From assembly GCF_026625125.1 (NCBI RefSeq), contig NZ_CP113097.1:620001-684000 (forward strand): 64,000 bases of DNA. The letters run 5' to 3'. Numbering within the stretch: position 1 is the stretch's first letter; the number at the start of each line of letters is the position of its first letter. Both the position numbers and the translations under genes were made by a program. Shown piece by piece: positions 31,156 through 41,696 of this stretch. This stretch comes from Pseudomonas putida (GTDB taxonomy: Bacteria; Pseudomonadota; Gammaproteobacteria; Pseudomonadales; Pseudomonadaceae). A model generated the notes under the pieces. The model was not told the DNA's origin, did not search any database, and worked only from the letters and a program-made list of their open reading frames with translations.

Positions 31156-31773
31156 GTGCCCGTCGTCTTTGTTGCCGCCTCTAAACTCCCGACTCCCTTC
31201 GCGACTTTCACCATGCATGGTTTCCTCGACGAAGCCACCGGCCGTGAGCACGTGGTGCTCAGCCTGGGTGACATCGCCGACGGTGAGCCGGTGTTGGGGC
31301 GCCTGCATTCCGAGTGCCTGACTGGCGATGCCCTGTTCAGCCAGCGTTGCGACTGTGGCTCGCAGTTGGAAGCGGCCCTGCAGGCCATTGCCCGTGAAGG
31401 CCGTGGCGTGCTGCTGTACCTGCGTCAGGAGGGCCGTGGCATTGGCCTGCTGAACAAGATCCGCGCCTATGAGCTGCAGGACGGCGGTGCCGACACTGTA
31501 GAGGCCAACGAGCGCCTGGGCTTCGCTGCCGACCAGCGTGATTACGCGATCTGCCTGCCGATGCTCGAGCACCTGGGTGTGAAGTCGCTGCGCCTGATGA
31601 CCAACAACCCGCGCAAGGTCAAGGCGCTGACCGATATGAGCATCAAGGTTGCCGAGCGTGTGCCACTGCATACCGGGCATAACCCGCACAACCGCTACTA
31701 CCTGGCGACCAAGGCCGACAAGCTTGGCCACATGCTGGGTAACGAACACCAGGGGGAGGTTCCCCAGGCGTGA
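31156..31773 (+). CDS. ribA: GTP cyclohydrolase II
   Basis: 205 aa. The zinc cysteines in [15 protein letters not shown] (C54, C65, C67) and [11 protein letters not shown] are intact, so this is the active GTP-opening enzyme of riboflavin synthesis in the window. GTG start with CAGGAG 7 bp upstream. It stands apart from the main rib operon. Its stop overlaps the next gene by 4 bp. Confidence 0.95.
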   Translation: MPVVFVAASKLPTPFATFTMHGFLDEATGREHVVLSLGDIADGEPVLGRLHSECLTGDALFSQRCDCGSQLEAALQAIAREGRGVLLYLRQEGRGIGLLNKIRAYELQDGGADTVEANERLGFAADQRDYAICLPMLEHLGVKSLRLMTNNPRKVKALTDMSIKVAERVPLHTGHNPHNRYYLATKADKLGHMLGNEHQGEVPQA

Positions 31774-32189
31774 CCCGCAGCGAGGTGAAGCGGCGCCTGG
31801 CGCTGGCCTGGTGGCAATACCTGGCGGTCGGCCTGGTGCCGCTGCCGGTGATGGCCTGGGCCTTTGGCGGTGGCGATGCGCTGATCCCGGTGCTGGCCAT
31901 GCCGCTGTTCATCGCCGGTGCGGCAACCCTGTTCCTCAGCCTGCCGCGTTTTGGCGCCTACAAGCGTGCCTTGATCGCCACTTCCAAGTCACTTGGCACG
32001 GCTGAAGAGCCGGCCGCCTGGATCGAGCTGGCTCGGGTGCGGTGCATGGCCATGCTGTTCGCCTGCTTCCCTGCCTGGGTCGCCGCACTGTCGGTGCTGG
32101 TAGGGCTCGAAGCAGTGCCGCAAATCCTTCTGGCGTTATCCACCGTGGTGGTGCTTTACCTCTACCGCATCCCGCGTCAGCTGGGGTGA
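31770..32189 (+). CDS. Small integral membrane protein of unknown function
   Basis: 139 aa with about four hydrophobic helices (near 15-33, 37-57, 89-108 and 112-130). No recognised domain. GTG start overlaps the ribA stop and its own stop overlaps the btuF-like start (TGATG), so it is embedded in a ribA to btuF transcript. Confidence 0.7.
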   Translation: MTRSEVKRRLALAWWQYLAVGLVPLPVMAWAFGGGDALIPVLAMPLFIAGAATLFLSLPRFGAYKRALIATSKSLGTAEEPAAWIELARVRCMAMLFACFPAWVAALSVLVGLEAVPQILLALSTVVVLYLYRIPRQLG

Positions 32190-33001
32190 TGCGCGGCCTG
32201 CTCTGCCTGCTGGCGCTGCTGGCCTGCACTGTCCAGGCTGGCGAGCCCCTGCGCGTGGTCAGCCTTGCCCCATCGATGAGCGAAATCATGCTCGAGCTGC
32301 AGGCCGACGACCTGCTGGTGGGCGTACTCGACGGCGGCGAGCGCCCGGCGGCGCTGGGTAATCTGCCTTCGGTGGGGCGCCAGGGGCAACTGGACATGGA
32401 ACGCCTGCTCAGCCTCAGGCCCGACCTGCTGTTGCTCTGGCCCGGCAGCGTGGCAGCGGCCCAGCGCGACCAGCTCACGCGCCTGGGTATCGCCACCTTC
32501 AGTGCTGAACCTCACGACCTTGAGCAACTGCTCGAACAGATCGAGGCCATTGCCGTGCGTGTAGGGCGGGCAGAACAGGGGCGGCAGTATGTGGGCGGCC
32601 TGCGTGAACGCTTGCAGCACCTGCGTCAGCACTATCGGCGTGAGCAGCCGCTACGGGTGTTCTATCAGGTCTGGGACCGGCCCCTCTACACCTTGGGTGG
32701 GCGACAGGTGGTGAGTGATGCTTTGGCGGTGTGTGGGGCGCGCAATATCTTTGCCGACCTGAGCCAGCCGGCACCGCAAGTGAATGTGGAATCAGTGCTG
32801 CTGCGCGATCCGCAGGTGATCCTGGCTGGCGACCAGGGGCAGTTGGCAAGCTGGAAGGCTTGGCCAGGTTTGAGCGCTGTGGCCGATGGCCGTCTGCTGG
32901 TGGTGCCAGACAAGGGCCTGGAGCGGCCCAGCGGGCAGATGATCGAAGCCACCGCCCGCTTGTGTGCGCTGCTCGAAGCTAAAGCGCCGGCGTCCAGGTG
33001 A
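32189..33001 (+). CDS. btuF: Cobalamin-type ABC transporter substrate-binding protein
   Basis: 270 aa with a signal peptide ending VQAGE (about residue 18) and a BtuF/TroA-type helical-backbone binding fold: RVVSLAPSMSEIM at the start, LLLLWPGS, and FYQVWDRPLYTLGGRQVVSD. No permease or ATPase gene is adjacent. Convergent with btuB, with which it shares 23 bp at the 3' ends; this pairing supports a vitamin B12 role. Confidence 0.78.
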   Translation: MRGLLCLLALLACTVQAGEPLRVVSLAPSMSEIMLELQADDLLVGVLDGGERPAALGNLPSVGRQGQLDMERLLSLRPDLLLLWPGSVAAAQRDQLTRLGIATFSAEPHDLEQLLEQIEAIAVRVGRAEQGRQYVGGLRERLQHLRQHYRREQPLRVFYQVWDRPLYTLGGRQVVSDALAVCGARNIFADLSQPAPQVNVESVLLRDPQVILAGDQGQLASWKAWPGLSAVADGRLLVVPDKGLERPSGQMIEATARLCALLEAKAPASR

Positions 33002-34853
33002 CGCTGAACAGTGCCGTGCGGCCCTCTTCGCGGTAGCCGTAGCTGGCGCCATCGTAGCTGTACAGCGCACGGCTGTAGCCCTTGTCCAGCACGTTATCCA
33101 GCTTAATTTCCAGCTTTAGCTCGTCGGTCGCTGCCCAGCTGCCGCGCAGGCCCAGTAGGCCATAGCCGCCGAGGCGGTTGCGGTTGGCCTCATCGTCGTA
33201 ACTGGCGCTGACAGCCTGCCAGCTGCCCCCTACCGTGAAGCGCTCGAATTGACGGTCCAGGTCCAGGCTCAAGGTGCGCCGTGCGCGGCGGGCGAGGGTG
33301 TGGCCGCTGTCGCGATCACGCGGATCGATCAATGCCAGGCCCAGCTGGCTGCGCCATTCGCCCCACTGTTGCTCCAACGCCATTTCCACCCCGTTGATGC
33401 GCGCCGAGGCGACATTACGCGGGATCGAGTCCTGGCCAAAGATAATCGCATCACGCAGGTCAGTACGGTACAGCGACGTTTCCAGGCGGCTGTCGCGGCT
33501 GAGCTGGCTGCGCCATTGCAGCTCGTAGCTTCTGGAGTGCTCCGGGTCCAGCTGCGGGTTGCTGTACTGTGGGTAGTACAGGTCGTTGAAGGTCGGGGCC
33601 CGAAAGCCTTCGCTGTAGGACAGCAGCACATCGTTGTGGGTATTCAGCGGCACGGTAAGGCTACCGCTCCACGTGGTCTGGCCGCCAAACTGCTGGTTCT
33701 GGTCGCGGCGCACGCCCAGTTCGGTAGACAGGTGCTCGCCGTGGAAGCGATGCTGGATGAAGGCGGCGCGGTTCCAGCGGCTGTCTTCACTGAAATCGGT
33801 GCTGGCGTGCACGCGGTCTTCGTACCAGTCGCCACCGATCAACAGGTTCTGCCGCTCGCTCAGGGCCAGGTCGTTCTGCCAAGTGACCTGGTCGCGATAG
33901 GTGTTGAACACCGAGCGCTCATCACTGAGTTTGTCGCGCTTGTCGTCGCGATTTTCGCTATGGCCCAGCTCCAGGCGCGAATGCCACAGGTCATTGAACT
34001 GAGCGTCGAAGTACGTGCCCAAGCTGCTGACGCTGAACTCGGTGTAGGGCTTTTGCCCGAAGCTTTCGAAGGTGACCGGGTCGAAGCCGCCGAATGGATT
34101 GTCGTACTCGCTGCGGCCTTGGCTGTCGAGCAGGTTCAAGCCGGCTTCGAAACGTTCACCAAACGTGTGGCTCAGGCTCAGGTTGAACGACGTGTTGCGG
34201 TAGGCGTCATGATCGCCGTCGCTGGCGAAGGACGGGCCGGTCGAGTCGATGCCTGCCGTTTCGTCCAGGCTGGCGCCCAGGTTGAAGCGGGTCGCGCCGT
34301 CGCCGCCGGACAGGCCCAGGCTGCGTTGCCAGGTCTGGTCGGTGCCTGCCGCCATGCGCAGGCGCGGCTGCAGGCCCTGGCCGTTGCTGCGCCGGGTGAA
34401 GATCTGAATCACGCCGCCAATGGCATCGCTGCCGTAGATCGCCGAGCGTGAGCCGCGCAGCACTTCGACACGTTCGATCTGGTCGACGTCGATAAACTGC
34501 AGGCCGCTGTCGCCGGAGGTGGCATTGGCAATACGCACACCGTCGACCAGTACCAGGCTCTGCGCGGTTTTGGTGCCGCGGATGAAGATACCCGGCAGGC
34601 TGCCGCGGCCACCGGTGGGCGCGACTTGCACGCCGGGCACGCGGGCGAGCAGGTCGGTGACACTGGCCGGTTGCAGGCGGTCGATGTCGCTGCGGGTGAA
34701 GACGGTATTGGCTGCGCTGGTGGCGGTGCGTGATTCGGCCTGGCGGTTGGCGCTGATCAGCATGTCGGGGAGCTTCAGGGCGTCGTCGCGTTCGGCGGCC
34801 AGCAGCTGGACCGGAAGACAGAGCAGGGTAGCGGTAAGGGTTGGGAATTTCAT
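32979..34853 (-). CDS. btuB: TonB-dependent vitamin B12 receptor BtuB
   Basis: 624 aa outer-membrane receptor. Signal peptide, then a TonB-box/plug region (LPDMLISANRQ, DLLARVPGVQVAPTGGRG, VLRGSRSAIYGSDAIGGVIQIFTRR) and a 22-strand barrel ending in SVTWTPAL. The plug sequence is the BtuB type. ATG at 34853 is chosen; ATGs at 34859 and 34865 in the same frame are possible. The upstream gap of 120 bp holds only REP sequence and no visible cobalamin riboswitch. Confidence 0.85.
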   Translation of the reverse strand: MKFPTLTATLLCLPVQLLAAERDDALKLPDMLISANRQAESRTATSAANTVFTRSDIDRLQPASVTDLLARVPGVQVAPTGGRGSLPGIFIRGTKTAQSLVLVDGVRIANATSGDSGLQFIDVDQIERVEVLRGSRSAIYGSDAIGGVIQIFTRRSNGQGLQPRLRMAAGTDQTWQRSLGLSGGDGATRFNLGASLDETAGIDSTGPSFASDGDHDAYRNTSFNLSLSHTFGERFEAGLNLLDSQGRSEYDNPFGGFDPVTFESFGQKPYTEFSVSSLGTYFDAQFNDLWHSRLELGHSENRDDKRDKLSDERSVFNTYRDQVTWQNDLALSERQNLLIGGDWYEDRVHASTDFSEDSRWNRAAFIQHRFHGEHLSTELGVRRDQNQQFGGQTTWSGSLTVPLNTHNDVLLSYSEGFRAPTFNDLYYPQYSNPQLDPEHSRSYELQWRSQLSRDSRLETSLYRTDLRDAIIFGQDSIPRNVASARINGVEMALEQQWGEWRSQLGLALIDPRDRDSGHTLARRARRTLSLDLDRQFERFTVGGSWQAVSASYDDEANRNRLGGYGLLGLRGSWAATDELKLEIKLDNVLDKGYSRALYSYDGASYGYREEGRTALFSVTWTPAL

Positions 34854-34867
34854 TGGCATTACCATAG

Positions 34868-34891
34868 CAATCGCCGGCAAGCCGGCTGCCA
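34868..34891. repeat. REP element
   Basis: CAATCGCCGGCAAGCCGGCT just upstream of btuB; the inverse of the REP at 34928. Confidence 0.75.
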
Positions 34892-34927
34892 CGCGTACCC
34901 CGCTGTTCTTCGGTTCAGCGCAATACC

Positions 34928-34966
34928 TGTGGAGCTGGCTTGCCGGCGATGGGCCGCAAGGCGGCC
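34928..34966. repeat. REP element with GGCCGC-AAG-GCGGCC hairpin
   Basis: GCTTGCCGGCGATGGGCC core followed by a perfect 6-bp hairpin at 34952-34966, 8 bp past the dxs stop. It may serve as the dxs transcript end. Confidence 0.75.
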
Positions 34967-34973
34967 GCGGGAA

Positions 34974-36869
34974 TTACAGGCCGAGCCTGGCCATGCGCGC
35001 CTTCACAGACGCCTCGATGCCGGCTGCATCCAGCCCACATTCAGCCAGCATCTGCGCAGGCTTGGCGTGCTCGACATAGAGATCCGGCAGGCCCAGGTGC
35101 AGCAGCGGCTTGACCACCCCCTGACTGGCCAGGAACTCACCCACGGCAGCCCCGGCGCCGCCCATGATGGCGTTCTCTTCGAGGGTTACCAGCAGGTCAT
35201 GACTGCCTGCCATCTCCAGCACCAGCGCTTCGTCCAGCGGCTTGACGAAGCGCATGTCGACCACGGTGGCGTTGATTTGCTCGGCGACCTGCAGGGCCTC
35301 GGCCAATTGCACGCCAAACACCAGCAAAGCGACCTTCTCGCCCTGGCGACGGACGACACCCTTGCCGATTTCCAGCGGGTCCAGGTCGCCACTGATCGGC
35401 GCGTTGGAGCCGGTACCGCGTGGGTAGCGCACGGCGGCCGGACCGTTGTACAGGTGGCCGGTGCTGAGCATCTTGCGCAGTTCGTTTTCGTCGCTGGGGG
35501 TCATTACCAGCATGCCCGGGATGCAGCGCAGGTACGACAGGTCGTAGCTGCCTGCGTGGGTTGGGCCGTCTTCGCCGACCAGGCCGGCGCGGTCGATGGC
35601 GAACAGCACGTCGAGGTTCTGTACCGCCACGTCGTGGATCAACTGGTCGTAGGCGCGCTGCAGGAAGGTCGAGTAGATCGCGACCACCGGCTTGCTGCCT
35701 TCGCAGGCCATGCCCGCCGCCAGCGTGACGGCATGCTGCTCGGCGATGGCCACATCGAAGTAGCGCTCGGGATACCGTTCACTGAAGGCCACCAGGTCCG
35801 AGCCTTCCTTCATTGCCGGGGTGATGCCCACCAGGCGGTTGTCGGCAGCGGCCATGTCGCATAGCCATTGGCCGAACACCGCCGAGTACTTCGGCCCGAT
35901 GGCCTTCTTCGGTGCGGCCGGCTTGTCGGCAGGCTCGAGCTTGGTGATGGCGTGGTAGCCGATCGGGTCGATCTCGGCCGGCGCGAAGCCTTTGCCTTTT
36001 TTGGTCACCACGTGCAGGAACTGCGGGCCTTTGAGGTCACGCATGTTACGCAGGGTGGCGATCATGGTCGGCAGGTCGTGGCCATCGATCGGGCCGATGT
36101 AGTTCCACCCCAGCTCCTCGAACAGGGTGCCGGGCACCAGCATGCCTTTGGCGTATTCCTCGGTGCGACGGGCAATCTCCCAGGCACCGGGCAGGCGCGA
36201 CAGCACCTTCTTGCTGCCCTCGCGCATGCTTGCGTAGGTGCGGCTGGAAAGAATCTTGGCCAGGTAGTTGGACAGCCCGCCAACGTTGCGCGAGATCGAC
36301 ATGTCGTTGTCGTTGAGGATGACCAGCATGTCGGCGTCGACTTCCTGGGCATGGTTCAACGCCTCGAACGCCATGCCGGCCGTCAGGGCACCGTCGCCGA
36401 TCACGGCAATCGACTTGCGCGCGCTGTTCTGCAGGCGGGCGGCAATGGCCATGCCCAGTGCGGCGCTGATCGAGGTGCTGGAGTGGCCGACGCCAAAGGT
36501 GTCGTACTCACTCTCGCTGCGGCGCGGGAAGGCGGCGATACCGTCCTTCTGGCGCAGACTCAGCATGCGGTTACGCCGGCCGGTGAGGATCTTGTGCGGG
36601 TAGGCTTGATGGCCGACGTCCCACACCAGCCGGTCATCCGGGGTGTCGAAGACGTAGTGCAGGGCGATCGTCAGTTCGATCACGCCCAGGCCGGCGCCAA
36701 AATGCCCACCGGTCTGACCCACGGTGTAGAGCAGCTCCTGGCGCAACTCGTCGGCCAGGTGCTCGAGGTCGGCTTCGGCCAGCCGGCGCAGGCCGGCTGG
36801 CGTGTCAGCGCGGTCGAGCAACGGCGTGACCGGGCGTTCGCGGGGGATCTCTTGAAACGTCGTGGGCAT
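34974..36869 (-). CDS. dxs: 1-deoxy-D-xylulose-5-phosphate synthase
   Basis: 631 aa TPP enzyme, first step of the MEP isoprenoid pathway, also feeding thiamine and pyridoxal synthesis. [17 protein letters not shown] (TPP/Mg site), HVVTKKGKG and the C-terminal transketolase domain ([16 protein letters not shown]) are conserved. ATG at 36869 starts [13 protein letters not shown]; the frame to 36935 has no homologous extension. Same direction as xseB-ispA, 108 bp downstream of ispA. Confidence 0.96.
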   Translation of the reverse strand: MPTTFQEIPRERPVTPLLDRADTPAGLRRLAEADLEHLADELRQELLYTVGQTGGHFGAGLGVIELTIALHYVFDTPDDRLVWDVGHQAYPHKILTGRRNRMLSLRQKDGIAAFPRRSESEYDTFGVGHSSTSISAALGMAIAARLQNSARKSIAVIGDGALTAGMAFEALNHAQEVDADMLVILNDNDMSISRNVGGLSNYLAKILSSRTYASMREGSKKVLSRLPGAWEIARRTEEYAKGMLVPGTLFEELGWNYIGPIDGHDLPTMIATLRNMRDLKGPQFLHVVTKKGKGFAPAEIDPIGYHAITKLEPADKPAAPKKAIGPKYSAVFGQWLCDMAAADNRLVGITPAMKEGSDLVAFSERYPERYFDVAIAEQHAVTLAAGMACEGSKPVVAIYSTFLQRAYDQLIHDVAVQNLDVLFAIDRAGLVGEDGPTHAGSYDLSYLRCIPGMLVMTPSDENELRKMLSTGHLYNGPAAVRYPRGTGSNAPISGDLDPLEIGKGVVRRQGEKVALLVFGVQLAEALQVAEQINATVVDMRFVKPLDEALVLEMAGSHDLLVTLEENAIMGGAGAAVGEFLASQGVVKPLLHLGLPDLYVEHAKPAQMLAECGLDAAGIEASVKARMARLGL

Positions 36870-36977
36870 CAGGCGAGTCGTTATAGATGTTAAGACGCGG
36901 CAGTTTACCCCATTGTGGGTAAAGTGCCCATTCAACCAGAGGTGGCGCGCCCCCTGGGTGCGGGTTCGAATCCGTGC

Positions 36978-37865
36978 TTAATGGCGGCGTTCGACGATGT
37001 AGCGCGCCAACGCTCGCAGGGGTTCTGCGTTTTCACCAAACCCTTCAAGTGCGACCAGCGCCTGGTCGCGCAGTTCGATCGCATAGGCCTTGGCCGCTTC
37101 CAGGCCAAGCAGGGCCGGGTAGGTCGGTTTGTCACGGGCGATGTCGGCACCCTGGCGTTTGCCGAGGGTGGCGGTGTCGCTTTCCACGTCGAGGATGTCG
37201 TCCTGCACCTGGAATGCCAGGCCAATGGCCTGAGCATAAACCTGCAAGGCGTCCAGCTGCGCCTGCTCGGCGCGGCCGCTGGCCAAGGCACCCAGGCGCA
37301 CGCTGGCTTCGATCAGTGCGCCGGTCTTGTGCCGATGCATGAACTCGAGGGCCTGCTGGTCCAGCTTCACGCCTACGGCGCCAAGGTCGATGGCCTGGCC
37401 TCCGACCATGCCGGCAGGGCCTGCAGCCTTGGCCAGGGCCTGGACCATGGCCAGGCGGATGGCGTCGGGCTGCGGGCTCAGCCGTGGGTCGAGCAGGGCA
37501 CTGAAGGCCAGGCTCTGCAGGCCGTCGCCGGCGAGGATCGCGCAGGCTTCATCGAAGGCTTTATGGGTGGTCGGCTGGCCGCGGCGCAGGTCGTCATCGT
37601 CCATGGCGGGCAGGTCGTCATGCACCAGCGAATAAGCGTGGATCAGCTCCACTGCGCAGGCGGCGCCGTTGGCCTGCTCGGCCGCTGCACCCAGCGCTTG
37701 GCAGGCGGCATAGGCGAGCAGCGGGCGCACGCGCTTGCCGCCGTTCATCACGCTGTAGCGCATCGCGGCGTATAGCCGCTCAAGCTCCTTGGTGGGCGCG
37801 ATGAACAGGGGTTCGAGGGCCGCATCGACGCGCGCCTGGCTACTGGCCTGGTAGGCACCGATCAT
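36978..37865 (-). CDS. ispA: Farnesyl diphosphate synthase (geranyltranstransferase)
   Basis: 295 aa. First aspartate-rich motif [14 protein letters not shown] (about 89-102) and second DDILD (about 222-226) are intact, with GGKRVRP near residue 42. It makes C15 farnesyl diphosphate from DMAPP and IPP. Start ATGA-overlaps the xseB stop. The frame extended to 38216 is an artefact. Confidence 0.95.
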   Translation of the reverse strand: MIGAYQASSQARVDAALEPLFIAPTKELERLYAAMRYSVMNGGKRVRPLLAYAACQALGAAAEQANGAACAVELIHAYSLVHDDLPAMDDDDLRRGQPTTHKAFDEACAILAGDGLQSLAFSALLDPRLSPQPDAIRLAMVQALAKAAGPAGMVGGQAIDLGAVGVKLDQQALEFMHRHKTGALIEASVRLGALASGRAEQAQLDALQVYAQAIGLAFQVQDDILDVESDTATLGKRQGADIARDKPTYPALLGLEAAKAYAIELRDQALVALEGFGENAEPLRALARYIVERRH

Positions 37866-38104
37866 GCCTCTGGCTCCGCATCGAAGGGCTGAGCGGCGAG
37901 CTCGCCGTCGCGTTCGAGCAGTATCTGTACTTTCTGCTCGGCCTGGGCCAGGGCGCCCTGGCAATCGCGGGTCAGGGCGATACCTTGCTCGAAGGCGGCC
38001 AGCGAGTCTTCCAGCGACAGCTCGCCGTTCTCCAAGCGTTCGACCAGGGTTTGCAGGTCGGCGAGGGATTGCTCGAAATCGATGGAGGCTTTTTTGCGGG
38101 CCAT
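37862..38104 (-). CDS. xseB: Exodeoxyribonuclease VII small subunit
   Basis: 80 aa, the normal size. The sequence [20 protein letters not shown] then [19 protein letters not shown] is the XseB two-helix pattern. First gene of the xseB-ispA-dxs set common in gamma-proteobacteria. Confidence 0.93.
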   Translation of the reverse strand: MARKKASIDFEQSLADLQTLVERLENGELSLEDSLAAFEQGIALTRDCQGALAQAEQKVQILLERDGELAAQPFDAEPEA

Positions 38105-38187
38105 GGCGACGGGTCTCGGAGGCTGTACAGAACGGCGCGACACTAGCAGAGCGGGGCGGGGGGAGCAAACTTGAGGGTGAATTTGCC

Positions 38188-38217
38188 GGCCCGATCGCCG
38201 GCAAGCCGGCGCCCACA
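38188..38217. repeat. REP element
   Basis: CGATCGCCGGCAAGCCGGCG; pairs as an inverted repeat with the REP at 38297 in the 243-bp gap between xseB and ribB. No gene seen in this gap. Confidence 0.75.
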
Positions 38218-38296
38218 AATATGGCGCAAGCCTCAAGAATTGCCGAAGCCTAGCTCCCAGAGACAGGGCGCAGGCCTGAAGAGCTGCGCGGTCGCG

Positions 38297-38336
38297 GTGG
38301 GAGCCGGCTTGCCGGCGATTGGGCCGCAAGGCGGCC
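38297..38336. repeat. REP element with GGCCGC-AAG-GCGGCC hairpin
   Basis: GGAGCCGGCTTGCCGGCGAT followed by the same short hairpin as after dxs, 12 bp past the ribB stop. Confidence 0.75.
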
Positions 38337-38347
38337 CCGTCGATCGA

Positions 38348-38998
38348 TCAGGCTGGCACAGCTTCCCGCTCCAGCATCGCTTCGCGGCAACGGGCCAGCT
38401 CTGCGATGGTCAGCACTGGCAGGTTGTACTGGCGGGCATACACCGCCACCTGTTCGCCGCGGGCCATGCTGCCATCGGGGTTCATCAGCTCGCACAGCAC
38501 CGCTGCCGGGCGCAGGCCCGCCAGGCGAGCCAGGTCCACCGAGCCCTCGGTATGGCCGCGACGGGTCAGCACCCCGCCATCACGCGCCCGCAGCGGGAAT
38601 ACGTGGCCGGGGCTGACGATATGCCGTTGCTCGGCCGTCGAGCGCAAGGCTGCTTCGATGGTGGTGATACGGTCCTGCGCGCTGACGCCGGTGCTCACAC
38701 CCTCAGCCGCTTCGATGGTCACGGTGAAGCCAGTACCGTGGCGAGCCTGGTTGTTCGGCACCATCGGTGCCAGTTGCAGGGCATCGACCGTGGCTTCGTC
38801 CAGGCACAGGCAGACGATGCCGCTGCAATCGCGAATCATCATGGCCATGGTCTGCAGCGACAGGTTTTCGGCGGCGGCAACGATGTCTGCTTCGTCCTCG
38901 CGGTCGTCATCGTCGAGTAGCAGTACGGGACGGCCGGCCTGGAAGGCGGCGACGGCAGCGGACACATTGGGGAATTGCTGGTGATGCTTGGGGGACAT
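38348..38998 (-). CDS. ribB: 3,4-dihydroxy-2-butanone 4-phosphate synthase
   Basis: 216 aa stand-alone DHBP synthase: LLLDDDDREDEADIV near residue 27, RHGTGFTVTIEAAEG, HIVSPGHVFPL and RRGHTEGSVDLARLAG. ATG at 38998 has a GAGGAG ribosome binding site. The same frame stays open to 39223 but that would translate the FMN riboswitch, so it is rejected. It is the second DHBP synthase in the window and the one under flavin feedback. Confidence 0.94.
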   Translation of the reverse strand: MSPKHHQQFPNVSAAVAAFQAGRPVLLLDDDDREDEADIVAAAENLSLQTMAMMIRDCSGIVCLCLDEATVDALQLAPMVPNNQARHGTGFTVTIEAAEGVSTGVSAQDRITTIEAALRSTAEQRHIVSPGHVFPLRARDGGVLTRRGHTEGSVDLARLAGLRPAAVLCELMNPDGSMARGEQVAVYARQYNLPVLTIAELARCREAMLEREAVPA

Positions 38999-39040
38999 GA
39001 AACGCTCCTCGTGAATGATCGATGAACGTCTCGGGGCGAA

Positions 39041-39077
39041 CAAAATGCGCGCGCAAGGGCGCCCTGATGGCCCTTGC
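39041..39077 (-). terminator. Riboswitch expression platform hairpin
   Basis: GCAAGGGC and GCCCTTGC (39053-39060 and 39070-39077) form a perfect stem, followed on the minus strand by a TTTT run at 39042-39045. It lies between the FMN aptamer and ribB and could act as the regulated terminator. Confidence 0.55.
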
Positions 39078-39082
39078 CTGAC

Positions 39083-39216
39083 GCCTTCTTTCATCCGGAC
39101 TATGACCGTCGGCTCTGGAGTTGCACCAGATCTGCTGACCCCCGGCATGGCCGGGGCGCTCGCGGGCTCATCTTTCGATTTACCGCCGGTGGGGACTTTC
39201 ACCCCGCCCTGAAGAC
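39083..39216 (-). promoter_or_regulatory. FMN riboswitch (RFN element)
   Basis: On the minus strand the conserved RFN blocks appear in order: GGGCGGGGTGAAAGTCCCC, ACCGGCGGTAA, GAGCCCGCGAGC, GGTCAGCAGATCTGGTG, CCAGAGCCGACGGTCA and AGTCCGGATGAAAGAAGG. This is the full FMN aptamer. It sits 85 bp upstream of ribB and would lower ribB expression when FMN is plentiful. Confidence 0.96.
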
Positions 39217-39376
39217 CGGGCAAGCATACCGCACAGTGCTACCCTGCTGACAAGCCGATGATCTGCGACCTTCGGCGTATCAGGGGTGATCGGCTCATGC
39301 AACGGCTTCGAGGATATGCCCCAGATTGCCGGCGGCAAGCCCGCCATTAGTGATGCGGCGAGGGTGCCGTGCAGGC

Positions 39377-40312
<936 letters not shown>

Positions 40313-40314
40313 TC

Positions 40315-40333
40315 AGATGATAATCAGTCCTGA
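40315..40333 (-). promoter_or_regulatory. Weak Fur-box-like site before the esterase gene
   Basis: Contains TGATAATCA, the centre of the Fur consensus, but the flanks match poorly. AATCAG-TC-CTGATT at 40322-40335 is also a perfect palindrome that could bind the response regulator instead. Confidence 0.3.
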
Positions 40334-40349
40334 TTGAGCGTAAAGCGCA

Positions 40350-41696
40350 TTAACTTTCTAAACATTGCGAAGCAGCCGGCAGCAACAGGTGCAGGCAAAG
40401 CCCGGGGTGACCATTGCTGGCCCACAGCCTGCCGCCTTGCAGTTCGACCGCGCGGCGGGCGATGGCAAGCCCCAGGCCGAAACCTGCGCCGCTGTCGGGC
40501 AAGCGCTGGTAAGGCTTGAAGATGCGTTCGAGTTCAGCGTGAGGCACGCCGGGGCCTTGGTCACTCAGGCGCAGGTGCCAGCAGTCGCCCTCACGCCAGC
40601 CATCGAGGCTGACCCGGCCATCGGCAGGCGAATGGCGGATGGCATTGCGCATGAGGTTTTCCAGTGCCTGGGCCAGGCTGTCCAGATGGGCCTGCACCAC
40701 GCATTCGACGCCGAGCGAGCAGGGTAGCCGAGCACGGTCCCAGCCGCTTTCGAAGCAGGCGTCCTGGCATAAGGCTTCCCACACGGAAAGCATCAGTACC
40801 GGTTCGGTGCGTAACTGTGGTTGCTCAGTGTCCATCCAGGCGAGGTCCAGGGTGTCCTCGAGCAGCTTCTGCATGTCGTTGACCTCGTGCCCCAGGCGCG
40901 CCCGCAACTGGGCGGGCGACAGATCACTGTCATGGGCGATGCGCAGCCGCGCCAGGGGCGTACGCAGTTCGTGGGACAGGGTACGCAGCAGCAGGCGTTG
41001 CTGCTCCAGGCTTTGCCGCAGGCGCCCGGCCATGTGTTCAAAGGCCTGCGCCAGTTCGCCCAATTCATCGCGGCGATCCTGCAGGGGCAGGCCGGGGCTG
41101 TCCAGGTCGTCTGCGCGCAAGGCGTCGGCGCGGTCGCGCAAGCGGTTGAGCGGTGCCACCAGATGCCGATAGATCGCCAGGCCCAGTAACAGCGCCAGCA
41201 GTGTGGGTGCTACGCCGTGAGTGATGACGTGGGTCCAGGGGGTCAGGCCTGTGGGTAACAGGCGCTCGGGCAGTTGCATTACCAGGCGGCCGCGCGCTGG
41301 ATGCAGCGGGAACTCGATGCTGACGTAGGGCAGCTCATCCTGCAGGCGCCGGCTCATCGGCCAGTCAGGCTTGCGCATGAAGGTCAGGCGGCTGGCCTCG
41401 TCGGCATCCAACGGCGTGGTGCCGAGGCTTTGCAGGTGCGGCCCGATCAGTGCCGCCCAGGTGTTCTCGGCGTGCTGCAGGTGTTGGCGAAAGGCTTCGG
41501 CCCCGCTCGCCCCCCCTTGCTGCCAGGCCTGTTCAGCCTGCTGCGCATAACGCGCCAGATAATCCTGGTCGGCCTGGGACAGAAAATAACTGCTGCGCTC
41601 CACCGACAGGCCCCAGGTCCAGATGAGCCAGGTCAGTAACAGGCAGAAGCTGACTTGCAGCGCGGCCAGCTTCCACAGCAAGGGGTGGCGGCGCAT
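40350..41696 (-). CDS. Sensor histidine kinase
   Basis: 448 aa inner-membrane kinase: helix near 8-28, a periplasmic sensor of about 140 residues, helix near 173-193, HAMP, then H-box SHELRTPLARLR, N-box NLMRNAIRHS, and G-boxes DQGPGVP and FGLGLAIARR. ATG at 41696 overlaps the response-regulator stop by one base. Together they resemble siderophore-sensing pairs such as PfeS/PfeR; the signal here is inferred from neighbours only. Confidence 0.85.
   Translation of the reverse strand: MRRHPLLWKLAALQVSFCLLLTWLIWTWGLSVERSSYFLSQADQDYLARYAQQAEQAWQQGGASGAEAFRQHLQHAENTWAALIGPHLQSLGTTPLDADEASRLTFMRKPDWPMSRRLQDELPYVSIEFPLHPARGRLVMQLPERLLPTGLTPWTHVITHGVAPTLLALLLGLAIYRHLVAPLNRLRDRADALRADDLDSPGLPLQDRRDELGELAQAFEHMAGRLRQSLEQQRLLLRTLSHELRTPLARLRIAHDSDLSPAQLRARLGHEVNDMQKLLEDTLDLAWMDTEQPQLRTEPVLMLSVWEALCQDACFESGWDRARLPCSLGVECVVQAHLDSLAQALENLMRNAIRHSPADGRVSLDGWREGDCWHLRLSDQGPGVPHAELERIFKPYQRLPDSGAGFGLGLAIARRAVELQGGRLWASNGHPGLCLHLLLPAASQCLES

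Noticed and set aside
33249..34451. 400-codon plus-strand frame across btuB
   Set aside because: Antisense to the BtuB receptor, low-complexity composition, no ribosome binding site.
34854..34973. Cobalamin riboswitch before btuB
   Set aside because: Only 120 bp are available, occupied by REP sequence; no B12-box motif was seen.
36945..36980. tRNA-like T-arm (GGGTTCGAATCC) downstream of ispA
   Set aside because: The stem has a mismatch at the third pair and no acceptor, D or anticodon arm can be found; at most a remnant.
38999..39223. N-terminal extension of ribB
   Set aside because: It would translate the FMN aptamer; GAGGAG and ATG 38998 give the normal RibB start.
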